Positions 1 through 5,737 of a stretch of DNA of 6,651 nucleotides are shown in pieces (within the stretch, counting starts at the first letter, position 1; the number at the start of each line of letters is the position of its first letter). The stretch comes from Bacteroidota bacterium. Its GTDB lineage: Bacteria > Bacteroidota > Ignavibacteria > Kapaibacteriales > UBA2268. Below the pieces are notes generated by a model. It ran no database searches, was not told the DNA's origin, and saw nothing but the letters and a program-made list of their open reading frames with translations. The translations under genes were made by a program, and so were the position numbers. The DNA lies in NCBI GenBank assembly GCA_022708005.1, contig JAKIZN010000088.1, forward strand, positions 1 to 6,651. Reading direction: 5' to 3'.

Positions 1-89
1 TTAAATAGATCATCTTGTGCCATTAACTGGTTGGATAGTAGAAAGAAAGCAAATAAAGCAAATAGTGGTAAAATAGTTCTTTTTCTCAT
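1..89 (-). CDS. Secreted or envelope protein, N-terminal fragment (signal peptide only)
   Basis: Only the first 29 codons lie in the window; the gene continues beyond position 1. The ATG at 89-87 follows a GAGGTG ribosome site at 99-94. The peptide begins MRKRTILPLFALFAFFLLSN and continues QLMAQDDLF. This is a classic Sec signal peptide: a basic n-region (RKR), a hydrophobic h-region (residues 6-18) and a likely signal peptidase I site after LMA, before QDD. The mature protein is therefore exported, but its identity cannot be read from what remains. It lies 117 nt downstream of the histidine kinase on the same strand. I see no clear terminator between them, so co-transcription is possible but not shown. 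Confidence 0.75.
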   Translation of the reverse strand, partial: MRKRTILPLFALFAFFLLSNQLMAQDDLF

Positions 90-206
90 AAAACACCTCA
101 AAATTTAATGAAAAATAATGTATGGATCGTAAGGATAGCAAACAGCTGCATAAAAGCTAATTTGTTACGGCAGCAATCGCGGTATTTTTTTAGGCAGTTC
201 ATACTT

Positions 207-2288
207 TTATTGTGCAGCCAGCGGTAGCGTAAAATAAAACGTTGCGCCAGAGGGAACGTTGTCTTCAAAGCCGATTTCTCCAGCATTATTTTTAACAAAT
301 TCCTTGCACACAAGCAGTCCTAACCCGCTGCCCTCCTCGTCTGCCGTTCCTCGCTCTGAATGTCCTCTATCTAGTGTAAACAGTTTTTCTTTTGCTTGCT
401 CACTAAGTCCAACGCCGCTGTCAGCCACTTTAACCATTGCATACTCGCCATTATGCTGCTGCGCTGTAACTTTTACCACTCCAAAATTAGGTGTGTATTT
501 AATAGCATTTGAAATTAGATTACGCACAATAGTTGCAGTCATATTGTAATCCGCGAACACTTCAATTCCAGAGTTAGAGAATTCTAACGCTATTCCCTTC
601 TTGCCGGCTTGACCTTTTAATAACTCTATTTCTTGCGAAATAACTACATCTATGGAAATATTCTCTGGCGCTGGAACTATCCTGCCTGCCTGCGATCTCG
701 CCCATGTTAGCAAGTTATTAAGCAAGTCTAAAAGATTTGTAGCAGACTTATTTAATGAACCTGTAAATTCTTTTCTCTCATCTTCATCTAAATTCATATT
801 GTCATTTACTAATAACTCGCTTACTTGCTTTAGCGAAGCAAGAGGGTTTCGGATGTCGTGAGCAATAATCGAAAAGAATTTGTCTTTTCTTTCGTTCATA
901 TCTTTCAGATACGTGTTGATACCTTCAAGTTCAAGGTTCTTGCTCTCGATTAGCTTTCGTGTCTTTGACTTGCTTCGTAAATATATTGCCAAAACTACTA
1001 TTACCGATAGCAAAAAAGCCATTATGACTGCCTGCGAAAAAGCCTGAAGCTCTTCTTGCCTTAGAAGGGATTGGGTTATTTCAGCGTCTTTTTTGTATAG
1101 TCGCAGTTCTTTATTCTTGCTATCCACATCATAAAAAGCTAGTAGTTCATTAATTTCACTAAAATTAATAGACGATAGCGCCGAATCTTTAAGTGCCGTA
1201 GACGCCCTAAGGCTTTTTAACGCCGCTTTGTAATCCCCAGATAGTTCGTAAGCAGTTGCCAATGCATCATAAGTAGCCGTAAGGCTGTTGGACATATTTT
1301 TGGACAAGTAGATGCTTTCTGCATCTTTAAGAATCTTGATAGCTTTTGTGTAATTTTTTAAATTCATTTCTATTTCGGCAAGCGTAATATATACCATGCT
1401 AGCGCTATCGCCTGTGGCTTGAAAATACTCGAAAGACTTGTTAGCGTATCGTTTAGCTATATCAATTTTTTTCAACTTAATATATAGGTTTGAAAGATTA
1501 TTGCAGGTAACAGCTAAGTAATTTAGATGATTGGCACTTTCAAGTTCATCAATAGCCTTTAAAAAATATCGCTCAGCTTTCTCCAAATTGCCCAACACAA
1601 AATAAACGTTAGCTATATCGCTTAAAGCGGCGCCAGTTCTATCTTTCCTTTTAAGTGCTTTCCCTAATTGGTATGACTTTTTATATAAATCGATAGCTTT
1701 TTCATAAAAACCCATTAGCTCACAATTCCAGCCAAAATCATGATAAGCAATAGATAAGACGCTTATCAATCTTTTCTGGTGCTCATCAAGTTCAGTTTCA
1801 GATTGTCTATATACTTCAAGCGAATCTAACAACTCTCTGAAAGTGTAAATGGACAGTGCTTTTGTATGGTATTGCGTGGCTATATCGTATTTCCCAAGAG
1901 AAACATAGCATGTGCCTATTTGAGAATAAACAAAAACTAATCCGGGTCTATATTTGATTCTTTCAAATACATTTGCAGCTAACTGGAGCGTATCTAAAGC
2001 GCTGTTGTAGTTGTTTTTCTTCTGGTTTATTGCTGCAATATTGGCGAGTGCCACTCCTATATGGACAGAATCATTTTGCTTCTTCGACTCGTCATAAAAG
2101 TTACGGTAGTATTTATAAGCCCTTTCTGGATTTGAGCCAAAATAAGAAGATGCTATCTTCTGCAATGCTTCTGACTTTGCTTTGCCTGCTAAGTGTGGAA
2201 GTATTTTTTCTAAACTATCGATTGTATTACTTTTCAAAGAACTTGGTAGCATGGTTATTATAAATAACAATGTGTAGATTCTCGCCAT
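207..2288 (-). CDS. TPR-containing membrane sensor histidine kinase
   Basis: A 693-residue sensor kinase expected in the inner membrane, which should autophosphorylate on His and pass phosphate to an unseen response regulator. A signal-peptide-like segment (about 1-20) is followed by roughly seven TPR repeats (about 43-366), for example GKYDIATQYHTKAL, GNLEKAERYFLKAI and GDYKAALKSL, probably periplasmic and involved in protein sensing. A transmembrane helix spans about 418-436. A short coiled linker follows without an obvious HAMP domain, then HisKA with FFSIIAHDIRNP (phospho-acceptor His477). The HATPase core has the N box NLISNAIKYTP (590-600), the G1 box DSGVG (623-627) and the G2 box GSGLGL (653-658), all intact. 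There is no receiver or DNA-binding domain. I chose the ATG at 2288 because GGGGAGG (2301-2295) lies 6 nt upstream and the signal peptide starts there. An in-frame upstream start at 2321 would add 11 residues and lacks this support. The ligand and partner regulator are unknown. Confidence 0.93.
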   Translation of the reverse strand: MARIYTLLFIITMLPSSLKSNTIDSLEKILPHLAGKAKSEALQKIASSYFGSNPERAYKYYRNFYDESKKQNDSVHIGVALANIAAINQKKNNYNSALDTLQLAANVFERIKYRPGLVFVYSQIGTCYVSLGKYDIATQYHTKALSIYTFRELLDSLEVYRQSETELDEHQKRLISVLSIAYHDFGWNCELMGFYEKAIDLYKKSYQLGKALKRKDRTGAALSDIANVYFVLGNLEKAERYFLKAIDELESANHLNYLAVTCNNLSNLYIKLKKIDIAKRYANKSFEYFQATGDSASMVYITLAEIEMNLKNYTKAIKILKDAESIYLSKNMSNSLTATYDALATAYELSGDYKAALKSLRASTALKDSALSSINFSEINELLAFYDVDSKNKELRLYKKDAEITQSLLRQEELQAFSQAVIMAFLLSVIVVLAIYLRSKSKTRKLIESKNLELEGINTYLKDMNERKDKFFSIIAHDIRNPLASLKQVSELLVNDNMNLDEDERKEFTGSLNKSATNLLDLLNNLLTWARSQAGRIVPAPENISIDVVISQEIELLKGQAGKKGIALEFSNSGIEVFADYNMTATIVRNLISNAIKYTPNFGVVKVTAQQHNGEYAMVKVADSGVGLSEQAKEKLFTLDRGHSERGTADEEGSGLGLLVCKEFVKNNAGEIGFEDNVPSGATFYFTLPLAAQ

Positions 2289-2294
2289 AAATAA

Positions 2295-2301
2295 CCTCCC
2301 C
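2295..2301 (-). promoter_or_regulatory. Ribosome binding site fixing the histidine kinase start
   Basis: GGGGAGG on the minus strand, 6 nt before the ATG at 2288. It decides between that start and the in-frame one 33 nt upstream. Confidence 0.8.
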
Positions 2302-2372
2302 GTGATTATATGTGTAAGCAAATGACGATTTGCATAGTGCTTTATTACTTTATCATTATGTTAAGATATTAG

Positions 2373-2380
2373 CAAAAATA
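2373..2380 (-). promoter_or_regulatory. Candidate promoter -7 box for the histidine kinase
   Basis: Minus-strand TATTTTTG fits the Bacteroidota TAnnTTTG -7 consensus and would give a leader of about 80 nt. No good -33 TTG element is seen 19-21 nt upstream. It lies in the 140-nt gap after the methyltransferase gene. The assignment rests on one short motif in AT-rich DNA and depends on the host being Bacteroidota-like. Confidence 0.3.
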
Positions 2381-2428
2381 GTTGCGAAGCTTAAGGAATA
2401 TAGAAATGAAAAAAAGCATTGAATGGCA

Positions 2429-3379
2429 TCAAAAGTTAGCTACTGCGATTGGTTCGAGCCAATCTATTTCTAATTGCACATTTTTATTCTTTTCTACTAG
2501 CCCGTGATTATGCTGCTTGATTTGTTTTGTATCAAAATTGCAAACAAGAGCTTCCACAACGGTTCTTCTATTTGTTATGCTGCCGCCATTGTGGTAGAAA
2601 TGATCCTTTGTTATAATGTTGAATCTGCTCCAAAATTTGCTTACTGACTCATTTTCTCTCCAATCATTGTGATGCCAAGTAGATAGAATGAATTTTGCTT
2701 TTGTTTCAGATAGTAAGTTGAATAAAAGCTCTTCGTCTTTAATAGTCCAGCCGTTATAGTAATCGGCGTGCCTGCCATAATAAGGCGGATCGCAATAAAT
2801 AATATCATTTTCAGTTGCTAAAGGGATGATTTCAGAAAACGACTTGTTGTAAAATATCCAATTAGGCTCAGGCTGAATAATACGAGAAACTGCTGCGACT
2901 TGATTGGTAATTTTTGTTATATACGCTTGTGCAAACCGATTAGGTTTTTTGCAGAATGGGACGTTCCAATTGCCTTTGCTTCCAAAGCGCATCATCCCAT
3001 TAAATCCAGACCTTGAAAGGAATATAAAGTCATAAGAAGAAAATTCTCCGCTATTAAATCGAGAGCGAATGTTAAGATAGTGGTCATAGCCGTTATTTTC
3101 AGCTTCTCTTAATAGCTTGCCCTCCCTTTCAAGATATCGCTTCATTAAAGGGGCAGAAATAGATTTGTCTTGAATGCCCTTATAAAAATTAACTATGTGC
3201 GGGTTGGTATCGCTTAAAATAGCTTTTTTGTACCCTGAATTAAAGGCGACTACTCCTGTTCCTAAAAATGGTTCTATCCATTTGCCATTTTGCTTGGCAA
3301 CCGATGCTAAGCTTTTAATCCAAGGTACAAGTTTGGTTTTAATGCCTTGGCTTTTTATGGGCGGAGTTATTACTATCAT
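2429..3379 (-). CDS. ecoRVM-like: Type II DNA adenine-N6 methyltransferase, M.EcoRV-like (predicted GATATC)
   Basis: A 316-residue methyltransferase of the Dam/D12 alpha class, predicted to transfer a methyl group from S-adenosylmethionine to an adenine N6 in GATATC and so protect host DNA from the adjacent nuclease. The N-terminus PPIKSQGIKTKLVPWIK resembles M.EcoRV as I recall it almost word for word. Motif I is EPFLGTG (36-42), followed by an acidic residue at D57 in DTNPH. FNGMMRFGSKG (126-136) and NVPFCKKPNRFAQAYITKI (139-157) are further shared blocks, and the catalytic motif IV is DPPY (197-200). STWHHNDWREN near residue 235 also matches. The protein is somewhat longer than M.EcoRV (about 298 residues), mainly at the C-terminus. 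It starts 4 nt after the nuclease stop. Its AAAGGAG site (3393-3387) lies inside the end of the nuclease gene, and that gene's TGA falls between the site and the ATG, which implies translational coupling. The target sequence is inferred from homology. Confidence 0.95.
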   Translation of the reverse strand: MIVITPPIKSQGIKTKLVPWIKSLASVAKQNGKWIEPFLGTGVVAFNSGYKKAILSDTNPHIVNFYKGIQDKSISAPLMKRYLEREGKLLREAENNGYDHYLNIRSRFNSGEFSSYDFIFLSRSGFNGMMRFGSKGNWNVPFCKKPNRFAQAYITKITNQVAAVSRIIQPEPNWIFYNKSFSEIIPLATENDIIYCDPPYYGRHADYYNGWTIKDEELLFNLLSETKAKFILSTWHHNDWRENESVSKFWSRFNIITKDHFYHNGGSITNRRTVVEALVCNFDTKQIKQHNHGLVEKNKNVQLEIDWLEPIAVANF

Positions 3380-3383
3380 AAAC

Positions 3384-4292
3384 TCACTCCTTTGAATTTT
3401 TGGTTACGATTTTATCCCACAAATCCGTCCGTCCTTTAAACTCTAAAAAGTCTTTAAGGCTGGTGATTTTAGTTGTCTTGCCGTTCTTGATCATTGTGGC
3501 AGAGCCAAAGTTTATCCAATACTCGTCAAACCATTCTTCTCCGAGTTTGCTGAATATACCGTTTTCATTTCGTAAATCGTCAATACTCAAGGTTGAGCCT
3601 ATATTTGCTGTGTTTCCAGATCCCTGCTTGTCGCCCGCAATTTTCCATTTTTCAGCAACAAAAAGGTCGAAGTCTTTTATGACAGAGACAATTGATTTTA
3701 AGTTAGTGACTGTAGTAGCTCTTCTTTCAGTGATCTTTTTGTTGGTAACTTTGCCGCCTTCTTGGAGTTCTTGGGCTTGATAGATTTCAGTTTCAAGAGC
3801 CTCACTCGGCGCATCTGCTCGTGTATAAACTATCCCCAAGCAGTAGTGCCCTAAGTAACTATTGTAAGGGAATTGAATGTTCTTCTTTTTATCTCTTTCT
3901 TTAAAGTAGCTGCCGTGGCTACCTAGCGTAAAGCTTAAAATCCCACTTTTTTTGCGGTAAGTTGTTTTTAAGTCCACAGCAAACTTTATACTCTCATTCT
4001 CTTTACTTATAAATGTTAAGTCTGGATAATAGTTCTGATGCTCAGTTAAAACGATTTTGTACCCATTTTCTTCTGCAAATTGTAGTATTTGAGGGAAAAT
4101 ATGGATTTCAAGTATTTTAGAGATAACTTTTGTATCAGACGATATTGTATAAATATTTTTATAAACATCAATAAAACCTTTTATAGACCAATCTCCGTTG
4201 TCAGTTGAAACGTATTTTTTTAGGTTACATGCAAGTGCATCTAACGACTTTTTAAATTCCACTTTATACTTGATTTTTTCCTTCGAGTTCAT
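3384..4292 (-). CDS. ecoRVR-like: Type II restriction endonuclease, EcoRV family (predicted GATATC)
   Basis: A 302-residue PD-(D/E)XK nuclease predicted to act as a homodimer that cuts unmethylated GATATC to blunt ends. With the ATG at 4292, residues align gap-free with EcoRV (245 residues) at a constant offset of 17 through the active site. E62, D91, D107 and K109 correspond to EcoRV E45, D74, D90 and K92, within SDTKVISKILEIH, QNYYPDLTF and VDLKTTY. The Q-loop residues Q86-N87 match Q69-N70. The recognition loop GSGNTAN (224-230) matches GSGNTTN, keeping the N and T of the base-contacting loop. Differences are a 17-residue N-terminal extension and about 25 extra residues between YTR (156-158) and EKWKIAGD (214-221). 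The ribosome site is weak (AAAAGAA). A GTG at 4385 would add 31 residues with no alignment support or Shine-Dalgarno. The gene is first in the operon with its methyltransferase. No C-protein gene is seen. Confidence 0.95.
   Translation of the reverse strand: MNSKEKIKYKVEFKKSLDALACNLKKYVSTDNGDWSIKGFIDVYKNIYTISSDTKVISKILEIHIFPQILQFAEENGYKIVLTEHQNYYPDLTFISKENESIKFAVDLKTTYRKKSGILSFTLGSHGSYFKERDKKKNIQFPYNSYLGHYCLGIVYTRADAPSEALETEIYQAQELQEGGKVTNKKITERRATTVTNLKSIVSVIKDFDLFVAEKWKIAGDKQGSGNTANIGSTLSIDDLRNENGIFSKLGEEWFDEYWINFGSATMIKNGKTTKITSLKDFLEFKGRTDLWDKIVTKNSKE
3387..3393 (-). promoter_or_regulatory. Strong ribosome binding site of the methyltransferase, embedded in the nuclease gene
   Basis: AAAGGAG on the minus strand, 7 nt from the ATG at 3379. 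The nuclease stop codon (3386-3384) lies within that spacer, so ribosomes finishing the nuclease stop on top of the methylase start. The site is much stronger than the one before the nuclease. Confidence 0.85.
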
Positions 4293-4335
4293 TTCTTTTA
4301 GCAACAACTTTAGTTTTAATATAATACACAAGCAG

Positions 4336-4341
4336 GATATC
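4336..4341. other. GATATC site in the nuclease leader (own predicted target)
   Basis: A perfect GATATC lies 44 nt upstream of the nuclease ATG, between the candidate promoter and the gene. I find one other in the window, at 3133-3138 inside the methyltransferase gene. Two sites in 6.65 kb is about chance for AT-rich DNA, so only the position is notable. Confidence 0.9.
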
Positions 4342-4419
4342 TTGAACTTGCGTTGGAGTCCGTTTGCTTGAGTGCTGACTACCACTAATTTATTATTACA
4401 TTCCTTACAAACTATTATT

Positions 4420-4427
4420 CAAATATA
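4420..4427 (-). promoter_or_regulatory. Candidate promoter -7 box for the restriction-modification operon
   Basis: Minus-strand TATATTTG matches the Bacteroidota TAnnTTTG consensus exactly. Upstream lies a very A/T-rich stretch (about 4431-4461) before repeat element A begins at 4472. Transcription would start near 4413, giving a leader of about 120 nt. A clear -33 TTG is lacking, so confidence is modest. Confidence 0.35.
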
Positions 4428-4463
4428 TGGTTTTTTCTATAAAAATAAAAATAAATTATTAAA

Positions 4464-4483
4464 CCCAAATAATCCCAAATAAT
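4464..4483. repeat. 10-bp direct tandem repeat CCCAAATAAT x2 at the left edge of element A
   Basis: CCCAAATAAT occurs at 4464-4473 and again at 4474-4483. The second copy is the terminus of element A. The duplication could be a terminal slippage or a trace of insertion. The other copy of the element (at 5285) lacks the extra unit. Confidence 0.8.
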
Positions 4484-4662
4484 GCATTAGGAACTCTAAC
4501 TGAATGTCTATCCGTAAAGAAAGGTATGGCTTTAAGATGTCCTACACCTCGAAGGTGTAGGACATCTGGAAAACACAGACGCTCTCACCTGTTATCTCTT
4601 GAGACAGCACCATCTGGGGAACAGCAAATAAACAATGGAAAAGTTTCTCCTGCATTATTTGA
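4472..4662. mobile_element. Repeat element A: small non-coding MITE-like element
   Basis: About 190 bp, bounded by inverted 11-bp termini: CAAATAATGCA at 4476-4486 and its reverse complement at 4651-4661. The first 35 nt (4472-4506) are identical to 5285-5319. The middle contains the 33-bp palindrome 4535-4567. The right end (4611-4661, from CATCTGGGGAACAG through GGAAAAGTTTCT) matches 5766-5817 with a few changes. Relative to the second copy it has 48 extra nt (4570-4617) between two CATCTGG direct repeats. A 61-codon plus-strand open frame (4526-4711) crosses it but runs through the palindrome, has no ribosome site and resembles no protein. Mobility is inferred from repetition and terminal symmetry. 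No transposase is present. Confidence 0.6.
4535..4567. repeat. 33-bp perfect palindrome, copy 1
   Basis: Arms AGATGTCCTACACCT and its exact reverse complement (15 bp each) surround a CGA centre. A 40-nt block including it (4530-4569) is identical to 5733-5772. It could form a strong hairpin in either strand. There is no U-tract, so it is not an obvious terminator. Confidence 0.93.
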
Positions 4663-4664
4663 AC

Positions 4665-4706
4665 AAAAAAATAGAGCCACCCCTTCGTTTCCGCAGGATA
4701 GCTCTA
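4665..4706 (-). terminator. Intrinsic terminator of the cupin gene
   Basis: Read on the minus strand, TAGAGCTATCC (4706-4696) pairs with GGGTGGCTCTA (4682-4672). This gives an 11-bp stem with two G-U wobbles and a 13-nt loop, followed directly by seven T residues (4671-4665). It begins 20 nt after the cupin stop codon and ends next to the right terminus of element A. Confidence 0.85.
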
Positions 4707-4725
4707 CTTGATTTATAGAAATGAT

Positions 4726-5073
4726 TTATTTCGCTCTAATCATTGTAAGCAGCATTTTGAATTGCTTGATTGCTTTTAGCGCATGGGGTTCGTTTGCGGG
4801 CATAATAATCATTTCGCCAGCTTTCAAGATATAAGATACCCCAGATATTATAATATCAACTTCTCCATCAAGCACTTGAACCATTGCATCGTAAGGCGCC
4901 GTGTGCTCGCTTAAGCCCTGCCCTTCGCCAAATGCAAAAAATGTTACAGTTCCAGCTTTTTTGTCAATCAAAGTTCGACTAACAACCGAGCCTTCTTGAT
5001 ATGCAGACAAGTTTACGATGTCGATTTTCTTGCTAATCAATTCTCTGCTGTCTTGCTTACTGCCATTTCCCAT
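4726..5073 (-). CDS. Small single-domain cupin protein, function unknown
   Basis: A 115-residue protein with one cupin barrel, probably cytoplasmic (no signal peptide). The first cupin motif region is FGEGQGLSEHTAPYDAMVQVLDGEV (in pieces: GEGQGLSEH at 49-57 and APYDAMVQVLDGEV at 59-72). The second is GEMIIMPANEPHAL (86-99). Cupins often bind a metal through two His, a Glu and a third His. Here only H57 and H97 sit in the expected places, and the usual second His and Glu of motif 1 are A59 and D62, so any metal site is reduced or altered. Small proteins of this layout (EHTAPxDA ... PHAL ... FKMLL) are common uncharacterised cupins. The ATG at 5073 is preceded by AGGAG (5085-5081) at 7 nt. The gene is monocistronic, with its own terminator. 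It is divergent from the leuC-like gene. A role in binding a small ligand or in an enzyme is possible but cannot be assigned. Confidence 0.9.
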   Translation of the reverse strand: MGNGSKQDSRELISKKIDIVNLSAYQEGSVVSRTLIDKKAGTVTFFAFGEGQGLSEHTAPYDAMVQVLDGEVDIIISGVSYILKAGEMIIMPANEPHALKAIKQFKMLLTMIRAK

Positions 5074-5284
5074 TTCGATTCTCCTGAATTTAATGTAAAT
5101 AAATATTCTGTTCCTTTTGAAATACGTTTACAGAGGAAAGTTTCAAATAGAACCCTTGCACTGCCAAAGACTTTTCAAGCCGCCTTTTATTTTAAAACGT
5201 TAGCAAAATGCCCGCCGCATTGCAGGCAAATAATTGCCCGCATCCTCTATCCGATAGAACTTGGGCGATTTTCCTTTTGCATTT
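5074..5284. other. Cupin upstream region, no gene; two small inverted repeats
   Basis: No coding frame here looks real. The region must hold the cupin promoter, but I find no convincing box. It contains an imperfect hairpin at 5222-5241 (GCAGGCAA / TTGCCCGC, one mismatch, 4-nt loop) and an 11-bp perfect palindrome at 5247-5257 (CTATC-C-GATAG). Either could be an operator, but neither has repeat support in the window. Confidence 0.5.
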
Positions 5285-5287
5285 ATC

Positions 5288-5388
5288 CCAAATAATGCAT
5301 TAGGAACTCTAACTGAATGCGTATACGAAAGGAAATGTTAGGTTTTAAGATGGTGGCTGTCTTATATGGGTTCAGATGCATTATTTGG
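5288..5388. repeat. 101-bp segment bounded by 13-bp perfect inverted repeats
   Basis: CCAAATAATGCAT at 5288-5300 is repeated in inverted form at 5376-5388. The same terminal sequence bounds element A, so this may be a shorter member of the family nested in the composite, or a second terminus brought in with the insertion. Confidence 0.7.
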
Positions 5389-5392
5389 ATTT

Positions 5393-5407
5393 AATCCCGA
5401 AGGGATT
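5393..5407. repeat. Small palindrome AATCCC-GAA-GGGATT left of the array
   Basis: Six-bp perfect arms around a GAA centre. It is followed by TGATGTTTGTAG (to 5419), which is partly inverted on the far side of the array. Confidence 0.85.
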
Positions 5408-5409
5408 TG

Positions 5410-5703
5410 ATGTTTGTAGAAAATAAGATTGCATAACCTAATGCGACTCCTACGGAGTCGTATAATTTTAATCCAATTCGACTCCTACGGAGTCGTATAA
5501 TTTTAAGCTAATTCGACTCCTACGGAGTCGTATAAATTTAAGCTAATTCGACTCCTACGGAGTCGTATAATTTTAAGCTAATGCGACTCCTACGGAGCCG
5601 TATAAATTTAAGCTAATGCGACTCCTACGGAGTCGTATAAATTTAAGCTAATGCGACTCCTACGGAGTCGTATAAATCGCCGATTATTCATTACTACAAA
5701 CAT
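5410..5703. repeat. Inverted repeats bracketing the palindrome array
   Basis: ATGTTTGTAG at 5410-5419 and its exact reverse complement CTACAAACAT at 5694-5703 enclose the array. With the small hairpins just outside each (5393-5407 and 5706-5720), the whole 5393-5720 block is roughly mirror-symmetric. Confidence 0.7.
5444..5670. repeat. Tandem array: seven 17-bp palindromes at an exact 35-bp period
   Basis: CGACTCCTACGGAGTCG (7-bp arms, TAC centre) starts at 5444, 5479, 5514, 5549, 5584, 5619 and 5654, so all six intervals are exactly 35 bp. Only copy 5 differs (GGAGCCG at 5594-5600, one base). The 18-nt intervals are nearly constant too: TATAAATTTAAGCTAATG, with A/T at position 6 and G/T at the end. 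The first interval has ATCC in place of AGCT. This is therefore a 35-bp tandem repeat and not a repeat-spacer array. It encodes no protein. Each unit could form a stable hairpin in RNA or single-stranded DNA of either strand. Confidence 0.97.
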
Positions 5704-5705
5704 TT

Positions 5706-5720
5706 GAACCCTTCGGGTTC
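5706..5720. repeat. Small palindrome GAACCC-TTC-GGGTTC right of the array
   Basis: Six-bp perfect arms around a TTC centre. It is the counterpart of the hairpin at 5393-5407 on the other side of the array. Confidence 0.85.
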
Positions 5721-5737
5721 GTTACAGTTTGCCTTTA

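Noticed and set aside
170..196. Hairpin plus T-tract as a terminator near the kinase end
   Set aside because: The stem is weak (six pairs with a mismatch) and the T-run is on the plus strand, opposite to the genes there.
98..313. 71-codon minus-strand open frame overlapping the kinase C-terminus
   Set aside because: Most of it lies out of frame over the conserved G2 box of the kinase, and it has no ribosome site or recognisable family.
259..861. Plus-strand open frames opposite the histidine kinase
   Set aside because: They are antisense to the conserved kinase domain, without ribosome sites or recognisable domains.
2299..2310. TATAAT-like promoter just before the kinase start
   Set aside because: It would place the transcript start at or inside the ribosome binding site, and no -35 partner is visible.
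4293..4385. Longer nuclease start (GTG at 4385)
   Set aside because: No Shine-Dalgarno, and the extra 31 residues extend beyond an N-terminus already longer than EcoRV's.
4526..4711. 61-codon plus-strand open frame
   Set aside because: It crosses the palindrome and the cupin terminator, lacks a ribosome site and has no protein-like features.
4386..4725. Controller (C) protein gene upstream of the nuclease
   Set aside because: No helix-turn-helix frame of 70-90 codons exists there; the region holds only the candidate promoter, element A and the cupin terminator.
5444..5670. CRISPR array
   Set aside because: Regular repeats, but the 18-nt intervals are nearly identical to each other and far too short for spacers. 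No cas gene is present.
5444..5670. Fragments of 16S rRNA (ACTCCTACGG resembles a conserved 16S segment)
   Set aside because: The match is only about 10 bases and continues into a palindrome, not into rRNA sequence.
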